Positions 27,495-35,720 of a stretch of DNA of 64,000 nt are shown here, one piece after another; the stretch's first letter is position 1, and each line of letters starts with the position of its first letter. A program made the position numbers and the translations under genes. A model generated the notes under the pieces. The model had not been told where the DNA came from. It did no database searches and saw only the letters and a list, made by a program, of their open reading frames with translations. The DNA is taken from the NCBI RefSeq assembly GCF_026626335.1, contig NZ_JAPNTZ010000015.1, positions 186,001 through 250,000 of the forward strand, written 5' to 3'. This DNA comes from Paractinoplanes pyxinae (GTDB taxonomy: Bacteria; Actinomycetota; Actinomycetes; Mycobacteriales; Micromonosporaceae).

Positions 27495-28646
27495 TCAGGA
27501 TGCGTGGACGCCGGCCACGGCGATCAGGCCGTCGGCGAAGGTGCGGCGCCAGTTCACGTAGTCGTGGCCGCCCGAGTATTCGGCGTAGGCGACCGAGTAG
27601 CCCTTGTCGCGCAGGGCGTCGCGCATCGCTCGGTTGACGTCGATCTGGGTCGGGCCGTCGCCGTCGAGCGGCTTGGTTTCGAGGATGCCGACGTCCAAGT
27701 AGAAGCGGACGTCGGCCAAAGGCTGGCGCGCCACCTGCCGGGCCAGGCCGCCCGGGTTCTCGCTCGGCCACCAGAAGCTGCCGGACTGGCTGATCACCGC
27801 GCCGAAGCTGTCCGGGGAGCTCAGGGCAATGCCGGCCGCGGCCAGGCCGCCGCGGGAACAGCCGGCTATCACGTTGGCGCGGCCGTCGGCGCCCGCGCCC
27901 AGTTCGGTGCGGGCCCACGGCAGCAGTGTGTGGGTGATGAAGCGGGCGTGCTCGGAGCCGGGCGTCAGGTCGGCGTCGCGGGTGGCGCCGTAGTTGCTGA
28001 CGAACAGCGCCACCACCGGCGCTATCTCGCCCGCCGCGATCAAGTTGTCGAGGATGGTCGGGATGCGCTGGGCGGTCCGCGAGATCCAGCCGTCGAAGAC
28101 GACCAGCACCGGCAGCCCCTCGGTGGGGACGCCGGCCGGACGGTAAACAGCCACCGGCGGGGACAGCGGCGCGTCGACGATCGTGCCCGACGGCACGCCG
28201 GGGCGCGGCTCGACCCAGGGCTCGGCGGGGGCGTCGGGCAGCGTGAGCAGCGAGACCCAGGCATCGGGGTCGTCCGGGTCGCCGGGCTCGCCCGGGAAGA
28301 AGTAGCGGTCGGGGTTGGCGGCGTCGATGTGGCTCTTGCCCTGCCCGTCGTCGCGGGTGGGGAGGGCCTTCTCGTCGTCGTGCGCGATGCAGTAGACCGT
28401 GCGCAGGTCGGCGGGCAGCACTCGCGTCGCGTACCAGAGGTCGGTGCCGGCAATGCGCTCGAGCGGGACGTCGAGCCCCCACCACACCTTGGTGCTGCGC
28501 GCCTCGCCCCGCCACAGAAAAGTGACCAGGCGCGAGCCGTCACGCCACGGCTCGACCAGCGGGGTGCCCGACGCCGTGACCCTCGACCAGAAGTCGTCGA
28601 GCGCATCGAGATCTTCGAGCAACGCGGCGATCTGCGGACTCTGCAC
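27495..28646 (-). CDS. Enterochelin-esterase (Fes)-like hydrolase
   Basis: 383 residues, GTG start. An N-terminal immunoglobulin-like half (to about 160: 'RLVTFLWRGEARSTKVWWGLD', 'DLWYATRVLPADLRTVY') precedes an alpha/beta-hydrolase half (from about 165, 'PVAVYRPAGV..LPVLVVFDGW'). The nucleophile Ser is in 'AGCSRGGLAA' and the His near 'YSGGHDYVNWR'. This two-part layout is that of Fes/IroD, which cleave catecholate siderophores to release iron. No siderophore gene or Fur box is visible nearby, so other acylated substrates are possible. No signal peptide. Confidence 0.87.
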   Translation of the reverse strand: MQSPQIAALLEDLDALDDFWSRVTASGTPLVEPWRDGSRLVTFLWRGEARSTKVWWGLDVPLERIAGTDLWYATRVLPADLRTVYCIAHDDEKALPTRDDGQGKSHIDAANPDRYFFPGEPGDPDDPDAWVSLLTLPDAPAEPWVEPRPGVPSGTIVDAPLSPPVAVYRPAGVPTEGLPVLVVFDGWISRTAQRIPTILDNLIAAGEIAPVVALFVSNYGATRDADLTPGSEHARFITHTLLPWARTELGAGADGRANVIAGCSRGGLAAAGIALSSPDSFGAVISQSGSFWWPSENPGGLARQVARQPLADVRFYLDVGILETKPLDGDGPTQIDVNRAMRDALRDKGYSVAYAEYSGGHDYVNWRRTFADGLIAVAGVHAS

Positions 28647-28726
28647 GGCGGCACTCCCGATAGGCGGAGGGTGAGCAATCCGCCACCGAGAGTTTCAATC
28701 GGATCTTTCGATGTCAAGGAAACGAT

Positions 28727-30118
28727 CTATCTCGCGTACGCGGACAGGCCCGCCAGCAGCGCGCCGAGCCCGGCCTTGGCGTCGGCGAACAACATCGCCG
28801 TACGCGGGTCGGCGTACAGCTCGTTGTCGATGCCCGCGTACCCGTGCCCGAGCGACCGCTTGATCACGATGACGCTCTTGGCCCGGTCGACGTCGAGGAT
28901 CGGCATGCCCGACACCGGGTTGCCCGGTCGCCGCGCTGCCGGGTTGGTCACGTCGTTCGCCCCGATGACCAGCGCCACGTCCGTGCGCGGGAAACCGGGG
29001 TTGCTCTCTTCGAGGTCGGCCAGCTGCTCGTAGGGCGCGTTGGCCTCGGCGAGCAGCACGTTCATGTGCCCCGGCATGCGGCCGGCCACCGGATGGATCG
29101 CGTAGGACACCTCGACGCCCCGCTCGGTCAGCGCCTGCGCCAGCGCCACGGCCTCGTGCTGAGCCTGCGCGGCGGCGAGGCCGTAGCCGGGAACGATGAC
29201 AACCCTTCCCGCGTACGCCAGTTGGATCGCGGCGTCGTCGGCGGTGATCTCGCGGACGGACGACGAGCCCGCCCCGGCCGCTACCGCGATCGCGTCGCCC
29301 GTGCCGTAGCCACCCGCGATGATCGCACCGATCGGCCGGTTCATGGCGTCGGCCATCAGCTTGGTCAGGATCGCCCCGGCCGCGCCGACCAGCGCCCCCG
29401 CGATGATCAGCGGCGTGCTCTCGAGCACGAAACCGGCCATCGCCACCGCCGTGCCGGTGCACGCGTTGAGCAGCGAGATCACGACCGGCATGTCGGCCCC
29501 GCCGATCGGCAGCGTGAGCAGCACCCCGGCCGCCAGCGCGGCCGCGGCCGCACCCCACAGCGCGGGCGCTCCGCCGTCGAAGCCGACGACCAGCACCGCC
29601 GTCACCACCGCCACGACGGCCAGCCCGATCGAGATCAGCCGCCCGTACGGCACGATGATCGGCCGACCCGGCACCCGCCCGGCCAGCTTGCCCGAGGCGA
29701 TCAGCGACCCACTGAACGTGAGCGCGCCGATCAGCACGTCGAGCACGCCGGTCACCTCGGCCTGGGTCGTGGCCGGGTGCTCGCCGAGCGCGATCAGCGC
29801 CGCCGCACCGCCGCCGACCGCGTTGAACAGCGACACCAGTTGGGGCATGGCCGTCATCCGGACCACCCGCGCGGCGACCAGGCCGGCCACCGCCCCGGCG
29901 GCCGAGCCCAGCCCGAGCGCCCAGGCCGCGTACGCGTTGATCCGCCCGCCGTCGATCAGCACGGCCACCGTCGTCAGGATCGCCACGCCCATGCCGGCCG
30001 CCGAGACCTGGTTGCCCCGCCGGGCCGTGGCGGGAGCATTCATCAGGTGCAGCCCGACAACGAACGCCGTGGCGCAGGCTAGATAGATCAGGTGGACAAT
30101 CGTGTCGAAGGCGCTCAC
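28727..30118 (-). CDS. pntB: NAD(P) transhydrogenase beta subunit
   Basis: 463 residues with a GTG start whose bases overlap the stop of the small alpha-2 gene (GTGA). About eight to nine transmembrane helices are followed by the NADP-binding domain III (from about 290: 'VIVPGYGLAAAQAQHEAVALAQAL', 'YAIHPVAGRMPGHMNVLLAEA', ending 'YAGIDNELYADPRTAMLFADAKAG'). The enzyme couples hydride transfer between NADH and NADP+ to proton flow across the cytoplasmic membrane. It is third in a three-gene operon 31529-28727. Confidence 0.96.
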   Translation of the reverse strand: MSAFDTIVHLIYLACATAFVVGLHLMNAPATARRGNQVSAAGMGVAILTTVAVLIDGGRINAYAAWALGLGSAAGAVAGLVAARVVRMTAMPQLVSLFNAVGGGAAALIALGEHPATTQAEVTGVLDVLIGALTFSGSLIASGKLAGRVPGRPIIVPYGRLISIGLAVVAVVTAVLVVGFDGGAPALWGAAAAALAAGVLLTLPIGGADMPVVISLLNACTGTAVAMAGFVLESTPLIIAGALVGAAGAILTKLMADAMNRPIGAIIAGGYGTGDAIAVAAGAGSSSVREITADDAAIQLAYAGRVVIVPGYGLAAAQAQHEAVALAQALTERGVEVSYAIHPVAGRMPGHMNVLLAEANAPYEQLADLEESNPGFPRTDVALVIGANDVTNPAARRPGNPVSGMPILDVDRAKSVIVIKRSLGHGYAGIDNELYADPRTAMLFADAKAGLGALLAGLSAYAR

Positions 30119-30399
30119 GACCGGCTCCGGAACATGGCCAGCATGCGGTCGGTGACCACGTAGCCGCCGGCCACGTTCATGGCGGCGAAGAAGGCGGCCA
30201 CGGCCAGCAGCGCATAGCCGGCCGGGGTGGAGATGGTGGCGGCCAGCAGCATGACGCCGACCAGCACGACGCCGTGGATGGCGTTGGCCCCCGACATCAG
30301 CGGCGTGTGCAGGGTGGCCGGCACCTTGCTGATCACCTCGAAGCCGACGAGCAGGCCGAGCGTGAAGACGGTCAGGTCGGCCAGCAGCAGCGGGCTCAT
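30115..30399 (-). CDS. pntAB: NAD(P) transhydrogenase alpha-2 subunit (membrane part)
   Basis: 94 residues with three transmembrane helices ('LADLTVFTLGLLVGFEVI', 'GVVLVGVMLLAATI', 'ALLAVAAFFAAMNVAGGY'). It corresponds to the C-terminal membrane portion of single-chain PntA and provides part of the proton channel. Its ATG overlaps the stop of the upstream alpha-1 gene (ATGA), and its stop overlaps the start of pntB, so all three genes are translationally coupled. Split alpha subunits are usual in actinobacteria and Rhodospirillum. Confidence 0.95.
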   Translation of the reverse strand: MSPLLLADLTVFTLGLLVGFEVISKVPATLHTPLMSGANAIHGVVLVGVMLLAATISTPAGYALLAVAAFFAAMNVAGGYVVTDRMLAMFRSRS

Positions 30400-31529
30400 C
30401 GGCTCTCCTTCGCTTTCGGACGGTCACGCAGCCGGGGGTGCACGACGTCGCCGCCGTGGGTCAGCAGCACCGCCGCCATCACCTCGTCGGCGCTGTCACT
30501 GATAAGACGCCCCTCGGGCATCAGGCTGCTTACGAGGGCGACGACGTTTCTCGCGTACGCCGTGGAAGCCGCCACGGGGACGGTCGAGGCCAGGTTCGGC
30601 GCCCCGATCACGGTGACGCCGTGCTCGGTCACCGCCCGCGTGTCGTCCGAGGCGCCGGCCACGTTGCCGCCCAGGTCGATCACCACCGAGCCCGGTTTCA
30701 GGGCGGCCAGGGCTTCCTCCGACACCAGAAGCGGCGAACGGCCGCCCGGCACCTTGGCCGTCGTGATGACCACGTCGAACCGGGGCACGGCAGAGGTCAG
30801 CGCCGCTAGTTGCCGAGCGGCCTCGTCCTCGGCGAGCTGCCGCGCGTACCCGTCCTCGGTGTTCTGGCCCTCCCCCAGCTCGAGCACCGCGGCCCCGGTC
30901 GACGCGATGTCGGCCCGGGCGGCCTCGCGGACGTCGTACCCGGTGACCAGCGCGCCCAGCCGCCGGGCGGTGGCGATCGCCTGCAGACCGGCGACACCGG
31001 CGCCCAGCACGAGCACTTGCGCGGGCCGCGACGTGCCGGCCGCCGTGACCAGCATGGGAAAGAACCCGCCGTACGCCTCGGCCGCCAGCAGCGCCGCCTT
31101 GTAGCCGGCCACATTGGCCTGCGAGGTGAGCGCGTCCATCGGCTGGGCCCGGCTCAGCGTGCGCGGCAGCAGGTCGAGGCTGATCGCCGTGACGCCCTGG
31201 CCGGCCAGCATCTCGGCCAGGGCCGGATCGCCGAGCGGGTCGAGCAGCCCGATCAGGATCCGCCCGGCCGGGAGCGCGGCCAGGTCGTCGGGCGGCCGCA
31301 CGACCACGAGCACGTCGCTCTCGTCGTACACCTGCTGTCTCGGCCCGATCTCGGCGCCCGCCTCGGCGTACGCGTCGTCGCCGAACCAGGCCGTACGCCC
31401 CGCACCCGCCTCGACCAGCACCCGGAACTCACCGCCGCGGCGCAGGCGCCCCACGCCGTCCGGGGTCAGCGCCACGCGACGTTCGCGGCCGGCCGTCTCG
31501 CGCAGGACTCCCACTGTCGTCATCGACAT
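30396..31529 (-). CDS. pntAA: NAD(P) transhydrogenase alpha-1 subunit (NAD-binding part)
   Basis: 377 residues. The alanine-dehydrogenase/PntA fold is clear: 'VGVLRETAGRERRVALTPDGVGRL' at the start, the domain segment 'SQANVAGYKAALLAAEAYGGFFPMLVTAAGT', the Rossmann loop 'VLVLGAGVAGLQAIATARRLGALV', and 'VVITTAKVPGGRSPLLVSEEAL'. It is the soluble NADH-binding subunit. The first ATG (31529) is preferred because AGGG lies eight bases before it. First gene of the operon. Confidence 0.96.
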   Translation of the reverse strand: MSMTTVGVLRETAGRERRVALTPDGVGRLRRGGEFRVLVEAGAGRTAWFGDDAYAEAGAEIGPRQQVYDESDVLVVVRPPDDLAALPAGRILIGLLDPLGDPALAEMLAGQGVTAISLDLLPRTLSRAQPMDALTSQANVAGYKAALLAAEAYGGFFPMLVTAAGTSRPAQVLVLGAGVAGLQAIATARRLGALVTGYDVREAARADIASTGAAVLELGEGQNTEDGYARQLAEDEAARQLAALTSAVPRFDVVITTAKVPGGRSPLLVSEEALAALKPGSVVIDLGGNVAGASDDTRAVTEHGVTVIGAPNLASTVPVAASTAYARNVVALVSSLMPEGRLISDSADEVMAAVLLTHGGDVVHPRLRDRPKAKESR

Positions 31530-31588
31530 ATCGAAGCCCTATCACTTCGCGCTCGGCCGGGCCACCCGCCTACCGCTAGGGTCGTTCC

Positions 31589-32332
31589 ATGGCTGAGCGG
31601 ATCGGCGACCGTATGTGGTCGCTGCAGGGCGAGAAGGTCACCCTTCCGGTCGAGATCACGTCGGCCCGGTTGACCGCCGCGGTGTTCACGACGCGCACCA
31701 AGGACGCCGCTTCGGTGCTGGCCGGCACCCCGCTGCGGCCGTTCTCGCTGTTCGGCCGGGCCTTCAGCATGATCATGTGCATCCACTACGACGAGTTCGC
31801 CCTCAAGTCGTACGACGAGGTCGGGGTGGGCGTACTCGTGCGGGGACCCGCCGGCCCGCCCGGCCTGCATCTGGTCGACCTGCCGGTGACGGGCGCGTTC
31901 ACCCGCGAGGCGGGCCAGGACTTCTGGGGCCTGCCCAAGTGGCTGATGGATGCCGAGCTGCGCTTCTCGAAGATGGAGACCGACGTCGTCGTCCGTGACC
32001 GGGCCACCGAGGTCATGCGGGCGTCGTTCCGGCACGGCCGTCTGCGGCTGCCGTTCGCCGTGCAGGCGGCGTTGCCGGCCCTGTCCTATCTCGACCACGG
32101 CGCCCAGGCGGGCAAGTTGCTGCGTGGCCAGGTGCCGATGCAGCTGTCGGGCGCGCGTCTGGGCCGCGGCGCTTTCCGCGTACGCCTGACCGGTGACCAT
32201 CCGATGGCCGAGCGCATGCGGGCTTTGGGCATGACCCGCAAGCCTTTCCTGACCGTCCACGCCGATCGCCTCCACGGTCCGCTCGACGAGTTCACCGAGG
32301 TCGGCTCAGCCCGCCAGCGCGTCGAAGGCTGA
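31589..32332 (+). CDS. Acetoacetate decarboxylase-family protein
   Basis: 247 residues. The segment 'QDFWGLPKWLMDAELRFSKM' carries the Gly-x-Pro-Lys pattern of the acetoacetate decarboxylase fold, and 'FGRAFSMIMCIHYDE..SYDEVGVGVLVRGP' matches its central barrel strands. In true decarboxylases one Lys forms a Schiff base; whether this protein is active or is one of the dehydratase/aldolase-type relatives cannot be told. It diverges from the transhydrogenase operon with 59 bp between starts and overlaps the aldo/keto reductase gene by 27 bp at its 3' end. Confidence 0.82.
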   Translation: MAERIGDRMWSLQGEKVTLPVEITSARLTAAVFTTRTKDAASVLAGTPLRPFSLFGRAFSMIMCIHYDEFALKSYDEVGVGVLVRGPAGPPGLHLVDLPVTGAFTREAGQDFWGLPKWLMDAELRFSKMETDVVVRDRATEVMRASFRHGRLRLPFAVQAALPALSYLDHGAQAGKLLRGQVPMQLSGARLGRGAFRVRLTGDHPMAERMRALGMTRKPFLTVHADRLHGPLDEFTEVGSARQRVEG

Positions 32333-33163
32333 GGTCGCCGCCTCGTCGAGCTCGATGCCGGCCACGGCGACGTTGTCGGCCAGATGCCCGAGGTCGCGGG
32401 TGCCCGGAATCAGCAGTGTGACCGGACTGTGCCCGAGCAGCCAGGCCAGCCCCGCCTGCGCCGCGGTGATGCCGAGGCGGCGGGCGTGCTCGATGACCAC
32501 CGGATGATCGGTGACGCTGGGCAGGCCCTCGAAGGCCGACCCGAGCGGGAAGTACGGCACCCAGGCGATGCCCCGCGCGGCGCACTCGGCCAGCAGGTCT
32601 TCGTGGTCGCGGGTGAGCACGTTGTACAGGTTCTGCACGCAGACTATGCCGGCCGGGAGCGCCTGCCGCAGCTGATCGAGGCTGACGTGGCTGAGGCCGA
32701 TACCGCCGATCTTGCCCTCGTCCCGCAGCGCGATCAGCTCGGCGAGCTGGCTGTCGAGGTCGACGATCTGATCACCGGCGGCAATGATGCCGGGCGGCTG
32801 GTCGGCCCGGCGCAGGTTCACCACAGCGAGGTGCTCGACGTCGAGCGTACGCAAATTGGCCTCGACCGACGCCCGGAGCTCGGCCGGCTTCTGGGCGGTG
32901 ACCAGCCGCTCGACCGGATGCGTCACCGCGCCGACCTTGGTGGCGATGCGCAACCCCTCGCCGTACGGATGCAGAGCCTGCCGGATCAGGGTGTTCACCG
33001 TGCCCGGGCCGTAGAACTGGGCCGTGTCGAGATGGTCGACGCCGAGCTCGACCGCCCGCCGCAGGATCTTGACGGCGTCCCCCGGGTCGGCGTGTTCCAG
33101 CTGCATGGCGCCGAAGCCGACGCGCAGCACGTCGTGGTCGCCGAGCTTTCCGAACCTGGTCAT
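32306..33163 (-). CDS. Aldo/keto reductase
   Basis: 285 residues. The (beta/alpha)8 aldo/keto reductase core shows the catalytic Asp and Tyr in 'GVDHLDTAQFYGPG', the Lys in 'LRIATKVGAV', and the NADP-binding end 'HSPVTLLIPGTRDLGHLADNVA'. The usual His position reads 'VVNLRRAD', so Asn replaces it, as in some AKR families. AGGTGG lies five bases before the ATG. The gene diverges from a TetR gene across two palindromes and is its likely target. Confidence 0.93.
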   Translation of the reverse strand: MTRFGKLGDHDVLRVGFGAMQLEHADPGDAVKILRRAVELGVDHLDTAQFYGPGTVNTLIRQALHPYGEGLRIATKVGAVTHPVERLVTAQKPAELRASVEANLRTLDVEHLAVVNLRRADQPPGIIAAGDQIVDLDSQLAELIALRDEGKIGGIGLSHVSLDQLRQALPAGIVCVQNLYNVLTRDHEDLLAECAARGIAWVPYFPLGSAFEGLPSVTDHPVVIEHARRLGITAAQAGLAWLLGHSPVTLLIPGTRDLGHLADNVAVAGIELDEAATSAFDALAG

Positions 33164-33184
33164 GGCACCACCTATGATGGACGC

Positions 33185-33204
33185 AAGCGGAGCCGATTCC
33201 GCTT
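33185..33204. promoter_or_regulatory. TetR operator, copy 1 (imperfect palindrome)
   Basis: AAGCGGAGCCGATTCCGCTT, a 20-bp palindrome with two mismatched pairs. It matches operator copy 2 in 18 of 20 positions and lies 22 bp upstream of the aldo/keto reductase start codon, between the divergent genes. Confidence 0.8.
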
Positions 33205-33225
33205 GGCACGATCCGACGTTAGCAG

Positions 33226-33245
33226 AAGCGGAATCGATTCCGCTT
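33226..33245. promoter_or_regulatory. TetR operator, copy 2 (perfect palindrome)
   Basis: AAGCGGAATCGATTCCGCTT is a perfect 20-bp palindrome. Its centre is 41 bp from that of copy 1, about four helical turns, so two dimers could bind the same face of the DNA. It ends 13 bp before the GTG of the TetR gene and probably blocks its own promoter. Confidence 0.85.
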
Positions 33246-33258
33246 CCCCCTCAGGACG

Positions 33259-33822
33259 GTGATCCCGGTTCCCGGTCGACGCAGCGACGCCCAGCGCAAC
33301 CGCCGCCGCATCCTCGAGGCGGCCGCCCAGGCCTTCACCACGGGCACCGAGCCGGTGAAGATGGAGATCATCGCCGTGCGGGCCGGCGTCGGGGTGGGCA
33401 CGCTTTACCGCAACTTCCCGTCGCGCGAGGCCCTGGTCGAAGAGGTATACCGCAGCGAGCTGACCCGCCTGTCGGACCTGGCTCCGGAACTGCTGGCCGA
33501 GCTTTCCCCGCCCGAGGCGCTGCGCGAGTGGATGCGCCGCTACCAAGATTTCGTGGCGACCAAGCACGGCATGGCCGAGGCCCTTCGGGCCGCCATAGCC
33601 AGCGGCGCGATCACTTCCGGTCACACCCGCGAACAGCTGAACGAGGCGATCGCCGCTTTCCTGGCGGCCGGCCGCGCCGACGGCACCCTGCGCGCCGACG
33701 TCGAGCCGGCCGACGTCTCGGCGACCATGGCCGGCATCATGCTTGCCGCCACCGACGTCGACCAGGCCACCCGCATGCTCCAGCTCCTCGTCGACGCCCT
33801 GCTCCCCCGCGTCCACGCCTGA
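33259..33822 (+). CDS. TetR-family transcriptional repressor
   Basis: 187 residues, GTG start with AGGACG just before it. The N-terminal helix-turn-helix is 'RRRILEAAAQAFTTG..VKMEIIAVRAGVGVGTLYRNFPSREALVEEVY'. The C-terminal ligand domain has the 'LREWMRRYQDFVATKHGMAEAL' pattern common in actinobacterial regulators of oxidoreductases. Two palindromes in the 95-bp divergent region are its probable binding sites, which would give joint control of itself and the aldo/keto reductase. Ligand unknown. Confidence 0.95.
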   Translation: MIPVPGRRSDAQRNRRRILEAAAQAFTTGTEPVKMEIIAVRAGVGVGTLYRNFPSREALVEEVYRSELTRLSDLAPELLAELSPPEALREWMRRYQDFVATKHGMAEALRAAIASGAITSGHTREQLNEAIAAFLAAGRADGTLRADVEPADVSATMAGIMLAATDVDQATRMLQLLVDALLPRVHA

Positions 33823-33829
33823 CGCGGGC

Positions 33830-34441
33830 TCAGCGCAGGTTGCCCACCATGTCGCGGAGGACCGCCGCCAGCGCGTCAGCATGCTGGTCGATATCGGCTT
33901 CGGACTGCACCGGGACACCGAGATCGACGATTGCGAAGAGCCGGGCGCTCTTGCTGAAGGTCATCGCCTCCACCACCGCGGAGCCGTCGGCCGTGACCGT
34001 CGCCGGCCCATCGAGGCCGGTCAGGTCGGCGACCGTCAGGCCCTTCGCCTCTTTGTCGGCCCGGTTGGACGCGAAGACCTCAGCCGACTGACGGGCCTGG
34101 GCCGGATCACGGTCGATCTGCAGTCGAGTGCTGACCACGAGAGCATCGTCGAGCCGATAGCTGCACATCACCCCGAGTAGCGCCGCGTCGTCCATCCTCC
34201 GGGCCGGCCGGTCCACCGGTTCGGTCGCTGCGAACTCCGCGGCCGTCAACGGCGGGCAGTCCACCGCCAGGTCTTTCCACGCGGCCGGCTCGGTGACGGC
34301 AGCCGCGGGGCTGGCAGCCGTCGCGGTCGGCTCGATGACGGCCGGGGCGGCGGTAGCCTTCGCCCGGTCCTCACCGGCGCAGCCGCCGGCCACGGTGAGA
34401 GCGAGCGCCGCGACAGCGATCGGACCGGAACGCACTCTCAT
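33830..34441 (-). CDS. Putative lipoprotein
   Basis: 203 residues. GGAGG sits directly before an ATG at 34447 and six bases before the ATG at 34441, so the latter was chosen (MRVRSGPIAVAAL). The signal peptide ends in a lipobox-like 'TVAGGC', which would be lipidated and anchored to the membrane outer face. The rest has an Ala/Thr/Pro linker and then a compact domain with two further Cys ('VDCPPL', 'GVMCSYRL') likely to form a disulfide, similar in style to mycobacterial and actinobacterial DUF3558-like lipoproteins, although I cannot assign the family firmly. No known function. Confidence 0.75.
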   Translation of the reverse strand: MRVRSGPIAVAALALTVAGGCAGEDRAKATAAPAVIEPTATAASPAAAVTEPAAWKDLAVDCPPLTAAEFAATEPVDRPARRMDDAALLGVMCSYRLDDALVVSTRLQIDRDPAQARQSAEVFASNRADKEAKGLTVADLTGLDGPATVTADGSAVVEAMTFSKSARLFAIVDLGVPVQSEADIDQHADALAAVLRDMVGNLR

Positions 34442-34525
34442 CGACATCCTCCGCTCGCTACGAGATGCCGACGAGGATCGCACAATCGGCGCTTTCGGGT
34501 GGGACGGCGATCTACCGTCGACCGG

Positions 34526-34666
34526 GTGACCGTTTTCAGTCGCCGGTGGTGGATTCCGGGTGTCGTAGCCGTGCTAGTTGCGGGAGCGGCGCTCATGGTG
34601 CTGATCAACAGGTCCGGGATCGCCCGGGAGGATCAGCTGCGCGAGCGCGTACTGGCAAGGTCTTGA
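34526..34666 (+). CDS. Small single-span membrane protein
   Basis: A 46-residue frame with GTG start reads MTVFSRRWWIPGVVAV... with one hydrophobic segment (about 10-28) between a basic N-terminus and a charged C-terminus. Codon use is of the local coding type (G/C third positions), and it sits 85 bp after the divergent lipoprotein start and 16 bp before the VOC gene, in the same direction. There is no strong ribosome site. Function unknown. Confidence 0.5.
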   Translation: MTVFSRRWWIPGVVAVLVAGAALMVLINRSGIAREDQLRERVLARS

Positions 34667-34682
34667 CGCGTACGGTGAAACG

Positions 34683-35069
34683 GTGATGGCCATTTCGCTC
34701 ATGCTCGGGGTGCCGGACGCGGCGGCGGCCTCGGAATGGTATCGGCGCGCGCTGGGCGCGGTCGAGTTGTGGAACCTCGGTTCGGTGATCGGGCTGGAGA
34801 TCGAGGGGGCACCCTTCTTTCTGGCCGAGCCGGCCAACAACGGGTGGGCGGCGCCGGTAGCGCTGGGCAGCACGACGGTCCGGGTCGAGGTGTTCGTCGA
34901 CGACCCGGACGGCTTCGTCGCGCGGGCCGCGGCGGCGGGCGCGGACAACCATGATCCGGTGCGAGACCACGCCATGCCTTGGGGTCCGCATCGGCAGGGC
35001 GGATTCTTCGATCCGTTCGGGCACCTGTGGCTCGTCGGGGACGCGTCGCCGCTGCAGCGTCACTCGTAG
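34683..35069 (+). CDS. VOC/glyoxalase-fold protein
   Basis: 128 residues. The vicinal-oxygen-chelate pattern is present: 'LMLGVPDAAAASEWYRRALGAVELW' at the start, 'VRVEVFVDDPDGFVARAAAAGAD' in the middle and 'RQGGFFDPFGHLWLVGD' at the end, giving the paired beta-alpha-beta-beta-beta modules. Possible metal ligands are His in 'FGHLW' and acidic residues of the first module. Members include glyoxalases, fosfomycin/bleomycin resistance proteins and epimerases; no particular one is indicated. Confidence 0.88.
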   Translation: MMAISLMLGVPDAAAASEWYRRALGAVELWNLGSVIGLEIEGAPFFLAEPANNGWAAPVALGSTTVRVEVFVDDPDGFVARAAAAGADNHDPVRDHAMPWGPHRQGGFFDPFGHLWLVGDASPLQRHS

Positions 35070-35126
35070 GCGGTGTGACGGCGCGACCGGTCAGGCGATC
35101 CGGCCGGCTGGGGGCATGATCCGGTT

Positions 35127-35630
35127 GTGGATCTGCTGGAGCACTTGGACCGGGCGGTGGGCGACGATGCCGCTGTGGCGCGGAAGACAACCGCGCGCGG
35201 CCGACAGATCGCGGGAGCTGCCGGTGGCGTGCTCGCGGTGCTGGGCTTGGTGGCAGGGCTGAAGCTGCCGTCACAAACAGGTCCGCCGGCCGCGATGCGG
35301 CCGATCACGGCGCCGTCGTGCTCACTCGATCCGGCGGCAGGCGACGGCATCGAGGTGGTCATTTCCCTGTACGCCGATACGACCGAACGGCAGCGGTCGG
35401 CGCTCACGTCGGCGCTCGCCGCCGATACACGTGTGGACTCCGTGATGGTCGAGAGCGGCACTTACGCGTACGAGGAAGGTCGCGAGCCGCGGGCGGAGAG
35501 CGCGGAGCTCGGGGCACTGCCGGACTCCTACCGGCTCCGGCTGATCGACGCGTCCGGGTTTCGCGCCTTCCGCTCGGAGTACGCCGCGATGGACGGCGTG
35601 CAGGAAGTCATCGGCCGCGGCTGTCCGTAG
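35127..35630 (+). CDS. Stand-alone FtsX extracellular-domain protein
   Basis: 167 residues. One membrane segment (about 28-47) is followed by an outside domain that reads like the FtsX ectodomain: 'IEVVISLYADTTERQRSALTSALAADTRVDSVMVES..YAYEEG', then 'LPDSYRLRLIDASGFRAFRSEYAAMDGVQEV'. The permease transmembrane region and FtsE partner are missing. In real FtsX this domain recruits cell-wall hydrolases such as RipC; a decoy or regulatory role here is inference. Two cysteines (near 64 and the penultimate residue) may form a disulfide. Confidence 0.82.
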   Translation: MDLLEHLDRAVGDDAAVARKTTARGRQIAGAAGGVLAVLGLVAGLKLPSQTGPPAAMRPITAPSCSLDPAAGDGIEVVISLYADTTERQRSALTSALAADTRVDSVMVESGTYAYEEGREPRAESAELGALPDSYRLRLIDASGFRAFRSEYAAMDGVQEVIGRGCP

Positions 35631-35720
35631 GGCACGGGAGGCGTGCACCCCCTCTGGAGAGGGAGGCGCATCCCCGCTTGGCGGGATCCGTCGCAGCGGT
35701 CCGGCGATGACGCTCAAGCA

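Noticed and set aside
27474..29033. 519-codon plus frame opposite the Fes-like esterase
   Set aside because: Composition is typical of antisense frames and it would overlap a gene with full Fes motifs.
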